Assembly (NCBI RefSeq): GCF_900103195.1
Contig: NZ_FMWU01000002.1
Span: 186,001 to 250,000, forward strand
DNA: 64,000 bases
Direction: 5' to 3'
Source of the DNA: Methylobacterium sp. UNC378MF
Lineage (GTDB): Bacteria; Pseudomonadota; Alphaproteobacteria; Rhizobiales; Beijerinckiaceae
Positions 1-12,707 of this stretch are shown here, piece after piece; the stretch's first letter is position 1, and each line of letters opens with the position of its first letter. The notes beneath the pieces were generated by a model, which did no database searches, was not told the DNA's origin, and saw only the letters and a program-made list of their open reading frames with translations. Position numbers and translations under genes: made by a program.

Positions 1-73
1 GGCGCGGGGCGAGCCGGGCCAGCGCGGCGGCGACGGCATCCCGGCGGTTCGAAGGCGGTGGTCCGGCACTCAT
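1..73 (-). CDS. N-terminal fragment of an unidentified protein (runs off left edge)
   Basis: An ATG on the minus strand opens a frame that stays open to the left edge (24 codons). The start reads MSAGPPPSNRRDAVAAAL, a plausible bacterial N-terminus with an alanine-rich helix. No clear ribosome binding site precedes it and too little is present to name a family. It is divergent from the small exported protein to its right. It could be a chance open frame in GC-rich DNA. Confidence 0.35.
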   Translation of the reverse strand, partial: MSAGPPPSNRRDAVAAALARLAPR

Positions 74-175
74 CGGGGGCCAGTCGACGGCATGCTTTTA
101 ACCGCGCGATCGGATAGGATCGACCCTCGATAAGGCGGGGCCGGCACAGGATCCTCCGCCGGGGAGATCAGGTCC

Positions 176-481
176 ATGGCAAGTCTTCGTCCCGCGCTGC
201 TTCTCGGTCTCCTGCTCGGGGCCGCGCCGGCGCTGGCCCAGAGCCCGGCTCCGGGCGCGGGTCCCGGCCCCGCCGCCGGCCCGACCGGCCCCATCGTGGG
301 CGGCCGCCGGGTGCCCCCCACGGGCCAGACCAAGCCGCCGGGCGGCGCCGCAGCCACCGGAATGCCGCAACCCGTGAACCAGGCCGAGATGATCAAGGCC
401 CAGAAGGCCGCCGAGGCCCGCTCGAAGGCCTGGGACAGCAAGATGCGCCACACGATGGGCTCGATCTGCCACGGCTGCTGA
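176..481 (+). CDS. small exported Pro/Gly/Ala-rich protein of unknown function
   Basis: The 101-residue product begins with a textbook Sec signal peptide: a short charged start, a Leu-rich core at residues 7-18, and an ALA-Q cleavage site near residue 21. A low-complexity Pro/Gly/Ala stretch follows, and the C-terminus has two cysteines in an ICHGC ending. The start is supported by GGGGAG about nine bases upstream. I do not recognise the family. The two C-terminal cysteines could form a disulfide or bind metal, which is inference. It converges on rpsD and shares a terminator hairpin with it. Confidence 0.6.
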   Translation: MASLRPALLLGLLLGAAPALAQSPAPGAGPGPAAGPTGPIVGGRRVPPTGQTKPPGGAAATGMPQPVNQAEMIKAQKAAEARSKAWDSKMRHTMGSICHGC

Positions 482-543
482 GGCCCGGCACGTCGTGCCG
501 GAGGCCGGAGCCCCCGTTCGGCGTGAGGCTCCGGAAACGCGAA

Positions 544-567
544 GGGGCCGCCCGCATGGGCAGCCCC
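544..567. terminator. bidirectional stem-loop between rpsD and the small exported gene
   Basis: Ten-base arms GGGGCCGCCC and GGGCAGCCCC, with one mismatch, flank a four-base loop. The element lies between two convergent stop codons. Read on the minus strand it is followed by a moderately T-rich stretch, so it most likely ends rpsD transcripts. Confidence 0.6.
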
Positions 568-592
568 TCCATCGGTCGCCGGGGCGACAGGA

Positions 593-1210
593 TCAGCGGG
601 AGTAGAACTCGATGACGAGGTTCGGCTCCATCTGCACCGGGTAAGGAACCTCGGACAGGCTGGGGATGCGGGTGACGCGGGCGGTCATCTTGGCGTGGTC
701 GGCCTCGATGTAGTCCGGCACGTCGCGCTCGGGGAGCTGGGTCGCCACGATGACGATCTCGAGCTGGCGGGACGATTCCTTGACCTCGATGAGGTCACCG
801 GCCTTCACCTGGTAGCTCGGGATGTTGACGCGGACGCCGTTGACCTTGACGTGCCCGTGGTTGACGAACTGGCGCGCGGCGAACGGGGTCGCGACGAACT
901 TCGCCCGGTAGACCACGGCGTCGAGGCGGCGCTCGAGCAGGCCGACGAGGTTCTCGCCGGAATCGCCGCGCAGGCGGATCGCCTCGGCGTAGTAGCGGCG
1001 GAACTGCTTCTCGGTGATGTTGCCGTAATAGCCCTTGAGCTTCTGCTTGGCGCGCAGCTGCGTGCCGAAGTCGCTCATCTTGCCCTTGCGGCGCTGGCCG
1101 TGCTGGCCGGGGCCGTATTCGCGGCGGTTGACGGGGCTCTTCGGGCGGCCCCAGATGTTCTGGCCCATGCGGCGGTCGAGCTTGTGCTTCGCCTGAATCC
1201 GCTTCGACAT
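593..1210 (-). CDS. rpsD: 30S ribosomal protein S4
   Basis: The 205-residue product is a full-length S4, a primary 16S rRNA-binding protein that nucleates assembly of the small subunit body. The conserved N-terminal half carries YGPGQHG (residues 32-38) and the [11 protein letters not shown] segment. The S4 RNA-binding domain spans roughly residues 95-155 and contains LERRLD and [10 protein letters not shown]. The length matches alphaproteobacterial S4. It is a single-gene unit here, as is usual in this class, where rpsD is separate from the alpha operon. The 5' leader, which could reach about 180 bases, contains hairpins that might mediate autoregulation, though this is not established for the group. 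Confidence 0.98.
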   Translation of the reverse strand: MSKRIQAKHKLDRRMGQNIWGRPKSPVNRREYGPGQHGQRRKGKMSDFGTQLRAKQKLKGYYGNITEKQFRRYYAEAIRLRGDSGENLVGLLERRLDAVVYRAKFVATPFAARQFVNHGHVKVNGVRVNIPSYQVKAGDLIEVKESSRQLEIVIVATQLPERDVPDYIEADHAKMTARVTRIPSLSEVPYPVQMEPNLVIEFYSR

Positions 1211-1259
1211 ATCTTTCGCGTCCTCTCGAGACCGAGAATGAGGAACGCGCCCTCCTTTT

Positions 1260-1278
1260 CCCGGACGTCAGGTCCGGG
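1260..1278 (-). promoter_or_regulatory. hairpin in the rpsD 5' leader
   Basis: Perfect seven-base arms CCCGGAC and GTCCGGG flank a five-base loop, about 50 bases upstream of the rpsD start. A second GC-rich near-palindrome lies at about 1323-1350. S4 is a known translational autoregulator in Escherichia coli, so a structured leader is worth noting. A regulatory role here is inference. Confidence 0.3.
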
Positions 1279-1402
1279 ACGACAGGGCGGGAGGATCCCG
1301 CCCACGGGTGCGCGTGAAAACGCGACGGGGCCCCGTGCGGAGCCCCATCGACGGGCGGGTCTTTAGGGGACGGCGCCGCCGCGGTCAACCGTGAGAGGTC
1401 AG

Positions 1403-1909
1403 ATGGACGAGTCAGTCGCGGTCCGGCGCGGTGCGCCCGCGGACGTGGAGGTGATCCGGGCGCTGGTCGAGGCGGCCTACACCAAGTGGATCCCGGTGAT
1501 CGGCCGCCTGCCGATCCCGATGCGGGCGGATTACGCGCAGGCGGTGCTGGAGAACCGCTTCGACCTGCTGCTGGCCGGCCCGGAGCTCGCCGGGCTGATC
1601 GAGACCAAGGCGGAGGCCGACCACCTGCTGGTCGTGAACGTGGCGGTGGACCCGGCTTTCCAGGGCCGGGGCTTCGGCGTCAGGCTGATGCAGCGGGCGG
1701 ACGCCATCGCGGCGGAAGCCGGGCTCGCGCGGCTGCGCCTTTACACCAACAAGAAGTACGTCGCGAACCTGCGCCTCTACGGCGCGCTCGGCTACCGGGC
1801 GGAGCGGGAGGAGCCCTATGCCGGCCCGGGCCGGACGCGGGACGACGACATCACCGTGCACATGGTGAAGGATCTCGCGGCCGACATGGCTGAGCGCCGG
1901 CAGGCCTGA
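1403..1909 (+). CDS. GNAT-family N-acetyltransferase
   Basis: The 168-residue product has the GNAT fold signature. A beta strand (residues about 79-87) leads into the acetyl-CoA pyrophosphate loop Q-G-R-G-F-G, and the typical C-terminal YTNKKYVANLRLYGALGYR pattern follows. It should transfer an acetyl group from acetyl-CoA to an amine; the substrate cannot be told. The ATG at 1403 is preferred over an in-frame GTG at 1391 because AGAGG lies just upstream of it. It is divergent from rpsD and convergent with pgm. Confidence 0.88.
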   Translation: MDESVAVRRGAPADVEVIRALVEAAYTKWIPVIGRLPIPMRADYAQAVLENRFDLLLAGPELAGLIETKAEADHLLVVNVAVDPAFQGRGFGVRLMQRADAIAAEAGLARLRLYTNKKYVANLRLYGALGYRAEREEPYAGPGRTRDDDITVHMVKDLAADMAERRQA

Positions 1910-1930
1910 CTCTTCGACCCGGCCCCCAGT

Positions 1931-2016
1931 CATCGCGAGCGCAGCGAAGCGACCCAGGGTGGCGCGCCACCGCAGAGCGTGGCGCCGCTGGATTGCTTCG
2001 CTGCGCTCGCAAAGAC
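1931..2016. repeat. palindromic intergenic repeat (REP-like)
   Basis: Two 16-base arms, GCGAGCGCAGCGAAGC (1935-1950) and its exact reverse complement (1995-2010), enclose a perfect 14-base palindrome at 1958-1971. The element fills the gap between the convergent acetyltransferase and pgm genes. This composition resembles dispersed palindromic repeats common in alphaproteobacterial intergenic DNA. No second full copy was noticed in this window. Confidence 0.7.
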
Positions 2017-2063
2017 GGCGTGTCCCCCCGGCCCACGGTGAAAGCCCGGTCTCCCGGCTCCCC

Positions 2064-5037
<2,974 letters not shown>

Positions 5038-5077
5038 GCGGCCGTGCCCGGGGGCCGGCCGTTCCCATACCGTTGCC

Positions 5078-5182
5078 TCATCCTGAGGTGCCCGCGCCAG
5101 CGGGCCCCGAAGGCGGGCTCCAGGGATCGCGCGGCCGGCTGGAGGCCTCCTGCGAGGCCTCCGCTCCGGCACCTCAGGATGA
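5078..5182. repeat. palindromic intergenic repeat with TCATCCTGAGGTG ends
   Basis: The 13-base arm TCATCCTGAGGTG (5078-5090) recurs as its exact reverse complement at 5170-5182. Inside lies a second hairpin, GGAGGCCT/AGGCCTCC (5141-5162). The element sits between two convergent stop codons. A fragment of the same end, CATCCTGAGGTGCC, occurs at 28431-28444, so this is a dispersed repeat family. Confidence 0.75.
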
Positions 5183-5242
5183 CGGCACGAACAGGTGGGC
5201 TCGGGGCGGGGCGGCCAGCCCGGCCGCCCCGGCGGCCGAGCC

Positions 5243-7408
5243 CTATTCCGCCGCCTGCCGCGCCGCGTAGCCCAGCCGCTCGTTCAGCGCGCGGATCAGC
5301 TTGGCGGCCGCCTCGGCGATCACCGTGCCGGGCGGGAAGATCGCCGCCGCGCCGGCCGCTGTCAGCGCCGCGTAGTCGCCCGGCGGGATGACGCCGCCGA
5401 TGGCGATCATCACGTCGTCGCGGCCCTGCTCGGTGAGCGCCGCCTTCAGCTCCGGCACCAGGGTCAGGTGGCCGGCCGCCAGGGACGAGACGCCGACGAT
5501 GTGGACGTCGTTCTCCACCGCCTGCCGGGCGGCCTCCGCCGGGGTGGCGAAGAGCGGCCCGATATCCACGTCGAAGCCGAGATCGGCGAAGGCCGAGGCG
5601 ATCACCTTCTGGCCGCGGTCGTGCCCATCCTGGCCCATCTTGGCGACCAGGATGCGTGGCCGGCGGCCGTCGTTCTCCTCGAACGCCTCGACCAGCGCCC
5701 GGACTTCCTCGACCACAGGCGACATGCCCCCCACCTCGCGCTTGTAGACGCCGGAGATCGAGCGGATCTCGGCGCGGTGCCGGCCCCAGGCCTTCTCCAG
5801 GGCCTCGGAAATCTCGCCCACCGTCGCCTTGGCGCGGGCCGCCTCGACGGCGAGTTCCAGCAGGTTGCCGGCGCCGTCGGCGGCTTTCGTGAGGGCGTCG
5901 AGCCGCGCCGTCACGGCGGCCTCGTCGCGCTCGGCGCGCAGGCGCTTGAGCTTGTCGATCTGCAGGCGGCGGACATTGCCGTTGTCGACCCGCAGCAGCT
6001 CGATCGCCATCTCGTCGTCGGCCCGGAACTTGTTCACGCCCACGATGGTCTGGCGGCCGGAATCGATCCGCGCCTGGGCGCGGGCGGCGGCCTCCTCGAT
6101 CCGCAGCTTCGGGATGCCGGCCTCGATCGCCTTGGCCATGCCGCCGAGCCCGTCGACCTCGCGGATATGCTCCCAGGCGCGCGCCACCATGTCGGCGGTG
6201 AGCTTCTCGACGTAGTAGGAGCCGCCCCAGGGATCGACGATCCGGGTGGTGCCGCTCTCCTGCTGCAGGAACAGCTGGGTGTTGCGGGCGATCCGGGCCG
6301 AGAAGTCGGTGGGCAGGGCCAGCGCCTCGTCCAGCGCGTTGGTGTGGAGCGACTGCGTGCCCCCCTGCGTCGCCGCCATCGCCTCGATATTGGTGCGGGT
6401 GACGTTGTTGAACACGTCCTGGGCGGTGAGCGACCAGCCCGAGGTCTGCGAGTGCGTGCGCAGGGCCAGCGACTTCTCCGACTTCGGATCGAAACTCTTG
6501 ACCAGCTTCGCCCAGATCAGGCGCGCGGCCCGCATCTTGGCGACCTCCATGAAGAAGTTGGTCGAGATCGCCCAGAAGAACGACAGGCGCGGGGCGAACT
6601 GGTCGATGGTCAGCCCGGCCGCCAGCCCCGCCTTGATGTACTCGACGCCGTCGGCGAGCGTGTAGGCGAGTTCCAGGTCGTTCGTGGCGCCGGCCTCCTG
6701 CATGTGGTAGCCGGAGATCGAGATCGAGTTGAACTTCGGCATGTTCTTCGACGTGTAGGCGAAGATGTCCGAGATGATCCGCATCGATCCCTTGGGGGGA
6801 TAGATGTAGGTGTTGCGGACCATGAATTCTTTGAGAATATCGTTTTGAATGGTGCCGGCGAGCTTCTGCGGCGGCACGCCCTGCTCCTCGGCGGCGACGA
6901 TGTAGAGGGCGAGGATCGGCAGCACCGCGCCGTTCATCGTCATCGACACGGTCATCTCGTCGAGGGGAATCCCCGAGAAGAGCGTGCGCATGTCGTAGAT
7001 CGAGTCGATCGCGACCCCCGCCATGCCGACATCGCCCGAGACGCGGGGATGGTCGGAATCGTAGCCCCGGTGGGTGGCGAGATCGAAGGCGACCGACAGG
7101 CCCTTCTGCCCGGCCGCGAGGTTGCGGCGGTAGAAGGCGTTCGAATCCTCCGCCGTGGAGAAGCCGGCATATTGCCGGATCGTCCAGGGCTGGGTGACGT
7201 ACATGGTCGGGTAGGGGCCGCGCAGGAACGGCGCGATCCCCGGATAGGTGTCGAGAAACTCGATGCCCTCCCGGTCCTCCGGCCCGTAGCGGCCCTTCAC
7301 CGGGATGCCCTCCGGCGTCATCCAGGGCTCGCCGAGTGCCGGGGCCGCGATCGCGAGTGATTCGCCGGCGAGCGGGATTTCGGCGAAGTTCGGGATGCGG
7401 GAGGTCAT
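5243..7408 (-). CDS. mcmA: methylmalonyl-CoA mutase, large (catalytic) subunit
   Basis: The 721-residue product isomerises (R)-methylmalonyl-CoA to succinyl-CoA using adenosylcobalamin. In methylotrophs it is the last carbon-rearrangement step of the ethylmalonyl-CoA pathway. The N-terminal TIM barrel carries [18 protein letters not shown] and the conserved [15 protein letters not shown] segment. The C-terminal B12 domain has DGHDRG with His596 as lower cobalt ligand, then GVSSLAAGH and GGVIPPGDY. The length equals that of Methylobacterium McmA. It stands alone; the small subunit gene is not in the window. A TATAAT box and a hairpin lie just upstream of the start. Confidence 0.97.
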   Translation of the reverse strand: MTSRIPNFAEIPLAGESLAIAAPALGEPWMTPEGIPVKGRYGPEDREGIEFLDTYPGIAPFLRGPYPTMYVTQPWTIRQYAGFSTAEDSNAFYRRNLAAGQKGLSVAFDLATHRGYDSDHPRVSGDVGMAGVAIDSIYDMRTLFSGIPLDEMTVSMTMNGAVLPILALYIVAAEEQGVPPQKLAGTIQNDILKEFMVRNTYIYPPKGSMRIISDIFAYTSKNMPKFNSISISGYHMQEAGATNDLELAYTLADGVEYIKAGLAAGLTIDQFAPRLSFFWAISTNFFMEVAKMRAARLIWAKLVKSFDPKSEKSLALRTHSQTSGWSLTAQDVFNNVTRTNIEAMAATQGGTQSLHTNALDEALALPTDFSARIARNTQLFLQQESGTTRIVDPWGGSYYVEKLTADMVARAWEHIREVDGLGGMAKAIEAGIPKLRIEEAAARAQARIDSGRQTIVGVNKFRADDEMAIELLRVDNGNVRRLQIDKLKRLRAERDEAAVTARLDALTKAADGAGNLLELAVEAARAKATVGEISEALEKAWGRHRAEIRSISGVYKREVGGMSPVVEEVRALVEAFEENDGRRPRILVAKMGQDGHDRGQKVIASAFADLGFDVDIGPLFATPAEAARQAVENDVHIVGVSSLAAGHLTLVPELKAALTEQGRDDVMIAIGGVIPPGDYAALTAAGAAAIFPPGTVIAEAAAKLIRALNERLGYAARQAAE

Positions 7409-7423
7409 GGCGTTGACTCGTTG

Positions 7424-7445
7424 TGGCGTTTGTCACGCCATTATA
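7424..7445 (-). promoter_or_regulatory. possible promoter -10 and leader hairpin of mcmA
   Basis: On the minus strand a perfect TATAAT (7440-7445) lies about 31 bases upstream of the mcmA ATG. Immediately after it a six-base inverted repeat, TGGCGT/ACGCCA (7424-7440), overlaps the expected transcription start. No good -35 match is seen, as is common in this group. The hairpin could be an operator or part of a short leader. Confidence 0.4.
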
Positions 7446-7464
7446 GACGCGCGCCTCACGCGGG

Positions 7465-8247
7465 CTACTCCCCCGCAGGTCTAGGACCGTGGCCGCCCCG
7501 CAGGAGGTAGACCACGGTCCCGGCCAGCATCAGCGCCATCCCGTACCACGTGATCGCGTAGACGAGGTGGTTGTTGGGGAAGGCGATCACCGTGAGGCCG
7601 CCCACCGGCAGGCCGCCGGGATTGGGCGTCGCGTCCGCGTCCACGAAGTAGGGGGCGACGTCGGTCAGGCCCCGGGCCCCCGCGATCGCCGCCACGTCGC
7701 GGGAATACCAGCGGTCGTCCTTGGGATCGTTCGAGCGCAGGAAGGCGCCCTTGGGTTCGGTCAGCCGCAGGAGACCGGTGACCGTGGTCTCGTCCGCCAC
7801 CTGCCCGGCCGCGCGGGTCGCCGGATCCCGCCGATCACCGGGCACGAAGCCGCGGTTGACCAGCACGAGGGTCCCGTCCGGGCGCCGCAAGGGCGTCAGC
7901 ACCCAGAACCCGCCGCCGCGCTCGGTGACGGCCTGAACCAGGGTCTCGCGACCGTGCAGGAAGGCGCCCGAGAGGGTCACGTGCCGGTAGGCGTCGTCGG
8001 GGCCGACGCGGGGCCACTCAGCGGGGCCGGGAGCCGGCACGGGCGGGGCGTGGACCCGGGCATCGACCCGGGCGATCAGGTCGAGCTTCCAGGCCCGCCG
8101 TTCCACCTGCCAGGTCCCGAGCCCCAGCAGCACCAGGAAGACGATTCCCGCGCCGATGCCGAACACGGCGCGCCGCAGCAACGAGAGCGGGGCCGGGGAG
8201 GGGGCCGAGCCCGGATCAGCCCCCCCTCCCGACCCCGCGGGCCTCAT
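7465..8247 (-). CDS. SURF1 family protein
   Basis: The 260-residue product has the SURF1 architecture: an N-terminal membrane segment (residues about 22-42, ending GLGTWQVERRAWK), a periplasmic domain, and a second membrane segment near the C-terminus (ITWYGMALMLAGTVVYLL). The conserved VNRGFVPG motif is present. SURF1 helps insert haem into haem-copper oxidases. It follows cyoD with a 14-base gap, so it is the last gene of the oxidase operon. The ATG at 8247 avoids overlap with cyoD. Acting on a quinol oxidase rather than a cytochrome c oxidase is inferred from position. Confidence 0.9.
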   Translation of the reverse strand: MRPAGSGGGADPGSAPSPAPLSLLRRAVFGIGAGIVFLVLLGLGTWQVERRAWKLDLIARVDARVHAPPVPAPGPAEWPRVGPDDAYRHVTLSGAFLHGRETLVQAVTERGGGFWVLTPLRRPDGTLVLVNRGFVPGDRRDPATRAAGQVADETTVTGLLRLTEPKGAFLRSNDPKDDRWYSRDVAAIAGARGLTDVAPYFVDADATPNPGGLPVGGLTVIAFPNNHLVYAITWYGMALMLAGTVVYLLRGGHGPRPAGE

Positions 8248-8261
8248 CTCCGGACGCGCGC

Positions 8262-8666
8262 TCAGCGGGCGTTGTTCATGACGTCGTGGGCATCCATCGG
8301 CATCATGTTGTGGTTGAGGTGGTACATCACCCACACCGAGCCGGCGAGCATGATCACCACCAGCGTGATGGTGAAGATCAGCGCCATGAAGGTCCAGCCG
8401 CCCTCCGACTTCGTGCTCATGTGCAGGAAGTAGATGACGTGCACGACCATCTGGACGCCGCCGAGCGCCAGGATGACGAGCGTGGTGACGAGGCTGTTGT
8501 CGAGAACGTTGCCCATCACCAGCCAGAACGGGATCACCGTCAGGATCACCGACAGGACGAAGCCCGTCATGTAGCTCTGGAAGGTGCCGTGCCCGCCCTC
8601 GCTGTGGGCGTGCGAATCGTGCGTGTCCTGACCGTGGCCGGTGAGGCGGTGTGCGTCGGCGCTCAT
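8262..8666 (-). CDS. cyoD: cytochrome o ubiquinol oxidase subunit IV
   Basis: The 134-residue product is the small membrane subunit of the cytochrome bo3 oxidase. A His-rich N-terminal tail precedes three membrane segments, and the family motif QMVVHVIYFLHM is present. Subunit IV supports assembly of the CuB centre of subunit I in E. coli. Its start overlaps the cyoC stop by four bases, indicating translational coupling. Confidence 0.95.
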   Translation of the reverse strand: MSADAHRLTGHGQDTHDSHAHSEGGHGTFQSYMTGFVLSVILTVIPFWLVMGNVLDNSLVTTLVILALGGVQMVVHVIYFLHMSTKSEGGWTFMALIFTITLVVIMLAGSVWVMYHLNHNMMPMDAHDVMNNAR

Positions 8667-9295
8667 TCGAGCACTCCCATCAGGTAGACGACGGTGAATA
8701 CGCCGATCCAGATCAGGTCGAGGAAGTGCCAGAACATCGACAGGCACATCAGCCGGCGCTTGTTCTCGACGATCAGGCCGCGCTTGCTCACCTGCACCAT
8801 CAGCACGACGAGCCACAGGATGCCCATCGAGACGTGCAGGCCGTGGGTCCCGACCAGGGTGTAGAACGACGACAGGAACGCGCTGCGCCAGGGCGGCGCG
8901 CCCTCGTGAAACAGGTGGACGAACTCCCGGATCTCCAGGGCCACGAAGGCCACGCCGAACAGCCCGGTCACCGCCAGCCAGATCTGTGTCTGCTTCACCC
9001 GGTTCCGGTCCATCTCCAGCATGGCGAAGCCGTAGGTGATGGACGAGAACAGCAGCATGGCGGTGTTCACCGCGATGCCCGGCAGGTCGAACAGCTCCTT
9101 CGGGGTGGGTCCGGCCGCGTAGCTGCGCCCGAGCACCCCGTAGGTCGCGAACAGGGTCGCGAAGATGAGGCAGTCGCTCATCAGGTAGAGCCAGAACCCG
9201 AGCATGGTCGAGCCCTCGGAATGATGGCCCTCCTCGTCGGTCTGGTAGAAGACCGGCGCCGCGGCGCCGGGGGGTGCAGTCTCCGCGTGCATCAT
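8663..9295 (-). CDS. cyoC: cytochrome o ubiquinol oxidase subunit III
   Basis: The 210-residue product has five hydrophobic segments typical of CyoC, which lacks the first two helices of cytochrome c oxidase subunit III. FGFWLYLMSDCLIF-type and GTHGLHV motifs are visible, the latter conserved across subunit III proteins. It starts four bases after cyoB ends, with MMHAE at the N-terminus. It is part of the surf1-cyoDCBA operon. Confidence 0.95.
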   Translation of the reverse strand: MMHAETAPPGAAAPVFYQTDEEGHHSEGSTMLGFWLYLMSDCLIFATLFATYGVLGRSYAAGPTPKELFDLPGIAVNTAMLLFSSITYGFAMLEMDRNRVKQTQIWLAVTGLFGVAFVALEIREFVHLFHEGAPPWRSAFLSSFYTLVGTHGLHVSMGILWLVVLMVQVSKRGLIVENKRRLMCLSMFWHFLDLIWIGVFTVVYLMGVLE

Positions 9296-9299
9296 CGGA

Positions 9300-11300
9300 T
9301 CACGCCATCTCCAGTTCGCGCGTCCGCTGACCTTCCGTCCGACTGACGACGTCGGCGGGAATGTAGTAGTCGCGATTGTAATTAAAGGTGTGAGCGATCG
9401 CGACGACGAAGATCGCCACGAAGCTGAGCGCTGCCAGCCACCAGACGTACCACACCATGGCGATGCCGAAGGTGAAGTTCAGGGCCGCCAGGATCGCGCC
9501 GGCCGCGGTGTTCTTGGGCATGTGGATCGGCCGGTAGCCCTTGAGCGGACGGTCGAAGCCGCGGTTCTTCATGTCCCACCACGCGTCGGAATCGTGGACC
9601 ACCGGCGTGAAGGCGAAGTTGTAGTCCGGCGGCGGCGAGGAGGTGGACCATTCCAGGGTCCGGCCGCCCCACGGATCGCCGCTGAGGTCGCGCAGCTTGT
9701 CGCGGTTCCGGATCGAGACCACGAACATGATGATCTGCGAGGCGATGCCGCAGGCGATGAGCGCCGCGCCGATGGCGGCGATCACGAACCAGATCTGCAG
9801 CGACGGGTCGTCGAAATGCTGCATGCGCCGGGTCACGCCCATCAGGCCGAGCACGTAGAGCGGCATGAAGGCGACGTAGAACCCGGTCACCCAGAACACG
9901 AGGGCCATCTTCCCCCAGAACTCGTCGAGCTTGAACCCGAAGGCCTTGGGGAACCAGAAGGTCACGCCGGCGAACATGCCGAACAGCACGCCGCCGATGA
10001 TCACGTTGTGGAAGTGCGCGATCAGGAACAGCGAATTGTGCAGCACGAAGTCGGCCGGGGGCACCGCCAGGAGGACGCCGGTCATGCCGCCGATCACGAA
10101 GGTGACGATGAACGCCACCACCCACAGCATCGGCACCTCGAACCGGATCCGGCCGCGGTACATGGTGAACATCCAGTTGAAGATCTTCGCACCCGTCGGG
10201 ATCGAGATGATCATGGTCGTGATCCCGAAGAACGAGTTCACGTCCGCGCCCGAGCCCATGGTGAAGAAGTGGTGCAGCCACACGAGGTAGGCGAGGATGG
10301 TGATGACCACCAGCGCGTAGACCATCGAGGTGTAGCCGAACAGGCGCTTGCCGCAGAAGGTCGAGGTGATCTCCGAGAACACGCCGAAGGCCGGCAGGAT
10401 CAGGATGTAGACCTCCGGGTGACCCCAGATCCAGATCAGGTTGAAGTACAGCATGGCGTTGCCGCCGAGGTCGTTCGTGAAGAAATGCGTGCCGACGTAG
10501 CGGTCGAGCGACAGCATCGCGAGAACGGCCGTGAGGATCGGGAAGGCGGCCACGATCAGGATGTTGGTGCAGAGCGACGACCAGACGAAGATCGGCAGCT
10601 TCATCATGGTCATGCCGGGCGCCCGCATCTTCACGATGGTGGCGATCAGGTTGATCCCTGAGAGCAGCGTCCCGATGCCGGCGATCTGCAGGGCCCAGAT
10701 GTAGTAGTCGACGCCCACGCCCGGGCTCATCGCCGCCCCGGAGAGGGGCGGGTAGGCGAGCCAGGTGGCGCGGGAGAACTCGCCGACGAACAGCGAGACC
10801 ATCACCAGCATGCCGCCGGCGACAGTCATCCAGAAGCTGAAGTTGTTGAGGAACGGGAAGGCGACGTCGCGGGCACCGATCTGCAGCGGCACCGCGAAGT
10901 TCATGAGCCCCGTGACGAACGGCATCGCCACGAAGAAGATCATGATCATGCCGTGGGCGGTGAAGATCTGGTCGTAGTGGTGCGGCGGCAGGAAGCCCTG
11001 TTCCTGGCCGAACGCCACCGCCTGCTGCGAGCGCATCAGGATCGCGTCGGCGAAGCCGCGCAGCAGCATCACGCCCGCGAAGATGCAGTACATGATGCCG
11101 ATCTTCTTGTGGTCGATCGACGTGATCCAGTCACGCCACATCGGCCCCCAGAAGCGGTAATAGGTGATGACGCCGAGGACGGTGAGGCCGACGACGGCCA
11201 CGCCGGCGAAGGTCGCCTGCAGGATCGGCTCATGGTAGGGGATCTGCTCGATCGTAAATCGACCGAAGAGCAGCTGCTGGAGGTCCAGGTTTGCGAACAT
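9300..11300 (-). CDS. cyoB: cytochrome o ubiquinol oxidase subunit I
   Basis: The 666-residue product is the catalytic haem-copper subunit that reduces oxygen with ubiquinol electrons and pumps protons. Family motifs are intact: the haem ligand region [11 protein letters not shown], the CuB and cross-linked His-Tyr loop [15 protein letters not shown], the HHFFTMG loop, and the haem-binding HFHNVIIGG. The long N- and C-terminal extensions distinguish CyoB from cytochrome c oxidase subunit I. It lies 95 bases downstream of cyoA. Confidence 0.98.
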   Translation of the reverse strand: MFANLDLQQLLFGRFTIEQIPYHEPILQATFAGVAVVGLTVLGVITYYRFWGPMWRDWITSIDHKKIGIMYCIFAGVMLLRGFADAILMRSQQAVAFGQEQGFLPPHHYDQIFTAHGMIMIFFVAMPFVTGLMNFAVPLQIGARDVAFPFLNNFSFWMTVAGGMLVMVSLFVGEFSRATWLAYPPLSGAAMSPGVGVDYYIWALQIAGIGTLLSGINLIATIVKMRAPGMTMMKLPIFVWSSLCTNILIVAAFPILTAVLAMLSLDRYVGTHFFTNDLGGNAMLYFNLIWIWGHPEVYILILPAFGVFSEITSTFCGKRLFGYTSMVYALVVITILAYLVWLHHFFTMGSGADVNSFFGITTMIISIPTGAKIFNWMFTMYRGRIRFEVPMLWVVAFIVTFVIGGMTGVLLAVPPADFVLHNSLFLIAHFHNVIIGGVLFGMFAGVTFWFPKAFGFKLDEFWGKMALVFWVTGFYVAFMPLYVLGLMGVTRRMQHFDDPSLQIWFVIAAIGAALIACGIASQIIMFVVSIRNRDKLRDLSGDPWGGRTLEWSTSSPPPDYNFAFTPVVHDSDAWWDMKNRGFDRPLKGYRPIHMPKNTAAGAILAALNFTFGIAMVWYVWWLAALSFVAIFVVAIAHTFNYNRDYYIPADVVSRTEGQRTRELEMA

Positions 11301-11373
11301 GGGATCGGCCCGTTCAGTGGGTTCGACGGCGACCGCCGGTCATGTGTGTGGAGTCCGCTGTCGTGACGCGCGG

Positions 11374-11413
11374 AATCATTGGTTCTGCTGCTTGATCATT
11401 GGTTCAGCTGCTT
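11374..11413. repeat. 20-base imperfect tandem duplication over the cyoA stop codon
   Basis: AATCATTGGTTCTGCTGCTT (11374-11393) is followed directly by GATCATTGGTTCAGCTGCTT (11394-11413), matching at 18 of 20 bases. The second copy encodes the last codons and stop of cyoA; the first copy lies just after the stop. It looks like a recent slippage duplication of the gene end. Confidence 0.8.
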
Positions 11414-12625
11414 CGGGGCGATCTGGCCGCCCTCGCTCTGGCCCTCGCCGGAACCCTTGCCCTGGCTATCGGGCGCCTTCTGTTCCCGGACGTCCGGGTT
11501 GCCCATGTCGGGCCGCGGCTGCATGCCCTGAGGCTGAGTCTGGCCGTGCGGGGCGGTCTCCGAGGCCGGCGCCGTGGCGCCCGGTCCCTCGACGCCGCGC
11601 TCGGCGAGGCGGTTATCGTACTGGAGCCGCTTGTAGTTCTCGGCGGCCTCCGCGCCCGAGGCACCGCCCTGCGCGTCGATCTTCACCATCTCGCCGACGC
11701 ACATCTGGTCGGGTCGGGGACACATGCCGATGATCCGGTCGTACAGGCCCTTCATGTAGGACTTGTAGAGCCGCGCCGGCTCCGCCTCGCTCGGCTCCTC
11801 CAGCTTCAGATAGGCCTCCTGGGTCAGCTCGCCGCCCTGGGCCTTGGCCTTGGCGATCCACTGGTCGAAGCTCTCGTTGGTCAGGCCGTGGAACTTGAAG
11901 ACCATGTTGGAGAAGCCGGCGCCGCTGTAATGCGCCGAGCGGCCCTCGTAGGCGCCCGCGCGGTTGACCACCGCGTGGAGCTGGGTCTGCATGCCCGGCA
12001 TCGCGTAGACCATGCCGGCGAGCGTGGGCACGTAGAACGTGTTCATCACGTCGGTGGCGGTGATCTTGAAGCGGATCGGCCGGTCCACCGGCGCGGCCAG
12101 TTCGTTGACCGTGGCGATCCCGTATTGCGGGTAGAGGAACAGCCACTTCCAATCCATGGCGATCGCCTCGACCTCCAGCGGCACGGTGCCGGCCGGAACG
12201 TCGCGCTTCGGGTCGATCTTGCTGAGCGGCCGGAACGGATCGAGGGTGTGGGTCCCGATCCAGGTCAGCGCGCCGAGCGCGATGATGATCATCAGCGGCG
12301 CCGTCCAGATCAGCACCTCGAGCTGCGTCGAATGGTGCCATTCGGGATCGTAGACCGCGTCCTCGTTGGTGGCGCGGTAGCGCCACGCGAAGATCAGCGT
12401 GAAGGCGATCACCGGGACGATGATCAGGAGCATCAGCCCGGTAGCCGCCAGCACGAGGTTGCGCTGCTGCTCGGCCACGTATCCGGCCGGATGCAGGACC
12501 ACGAAGTTGCAGCCGCCGAGCAGGGTCAGGAGCGGCAGGGTCAGGAGCGGCAGGAGGCGCCGCCCGCGGCCGCCTCGGCGCGTCGCGGTGTCGGTCCTGT
12601 CCGGTCGATGGGTCTTAGAGGTCAC
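11396..12625 (-). CDS. cyoA: cytochrome o ubiquinol oxidase subunit II
   Basis: The 409-residue product is the membrane-anchored subunit II. It starts at a GTG. An N-terminal leader contains a short LPLLT duplication and a lipobox, LLGGC, with a probable lipid-modified cysteine. Two membrane segments and a periplasmic cupredoxin-like domain follow. The CuA ligands are absent, as expected for a quinol oxidase. NTFYVPTLAGMVYAMPGMQ and the FKFHGLTNESFDQW segment match CyoA. The C-terminal 70 residues are a Pro/Gln/Gly-rich tail longer than that of E. coli CyoA. It is the first gene of the operon. Confidence 0.96.
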   Translation of the reverse strand: MTSKTHRPDRTDTATRRGGRGRRLLPLLTLPLLTLLGGCNFVVLHPAGYVAEQQRNLVLAATGLMLLIIVPVIAFTLIFAWRYRATNEDAVYDPEWHHSTQLEVLIWTAPLMIIIALGALTWIGTHTLDPFRPLSKIDPKRDVPAGTVPLEVEAIAMDWKWLFLYPQYGIATVNELAAPVDRPIRFKITATDVMNTFYVPTLAGMVYAMPGMQTQLHAVVNRAGAYEGRSAHYSGAGFSNMVFKFHGLTNESFDQWIAKAKAQGGELTQEAYLKLEEPSEAEPARLYKSYMKGLYDRIIGMCPRPDQMCVGEMVKIDAQGGASGAEAAENYKRLQYDNRLAERGVEGPGATAPASETAPHGQTQPQGMQPRPDMGNPDVREQKAPDSQGKGSGEGQSEGGQIAPKQLNQ

Positions 12626-12707
12626 AGCACGCGTCTCGTTATCCCATGCCGCTGCCGCGGCGCTTCTGCCGTGCCGCGCGAGGCGGCGTTCCTGTCAGCC
12701 AACGGGT

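Noticed and set aside
9390..10661. 423-codon plus-strand open frame over cyoB
   Set aside because: Extremely rich in Glu/His/Asp/Arg, the antisense shadow of membrane codons in cyoB.
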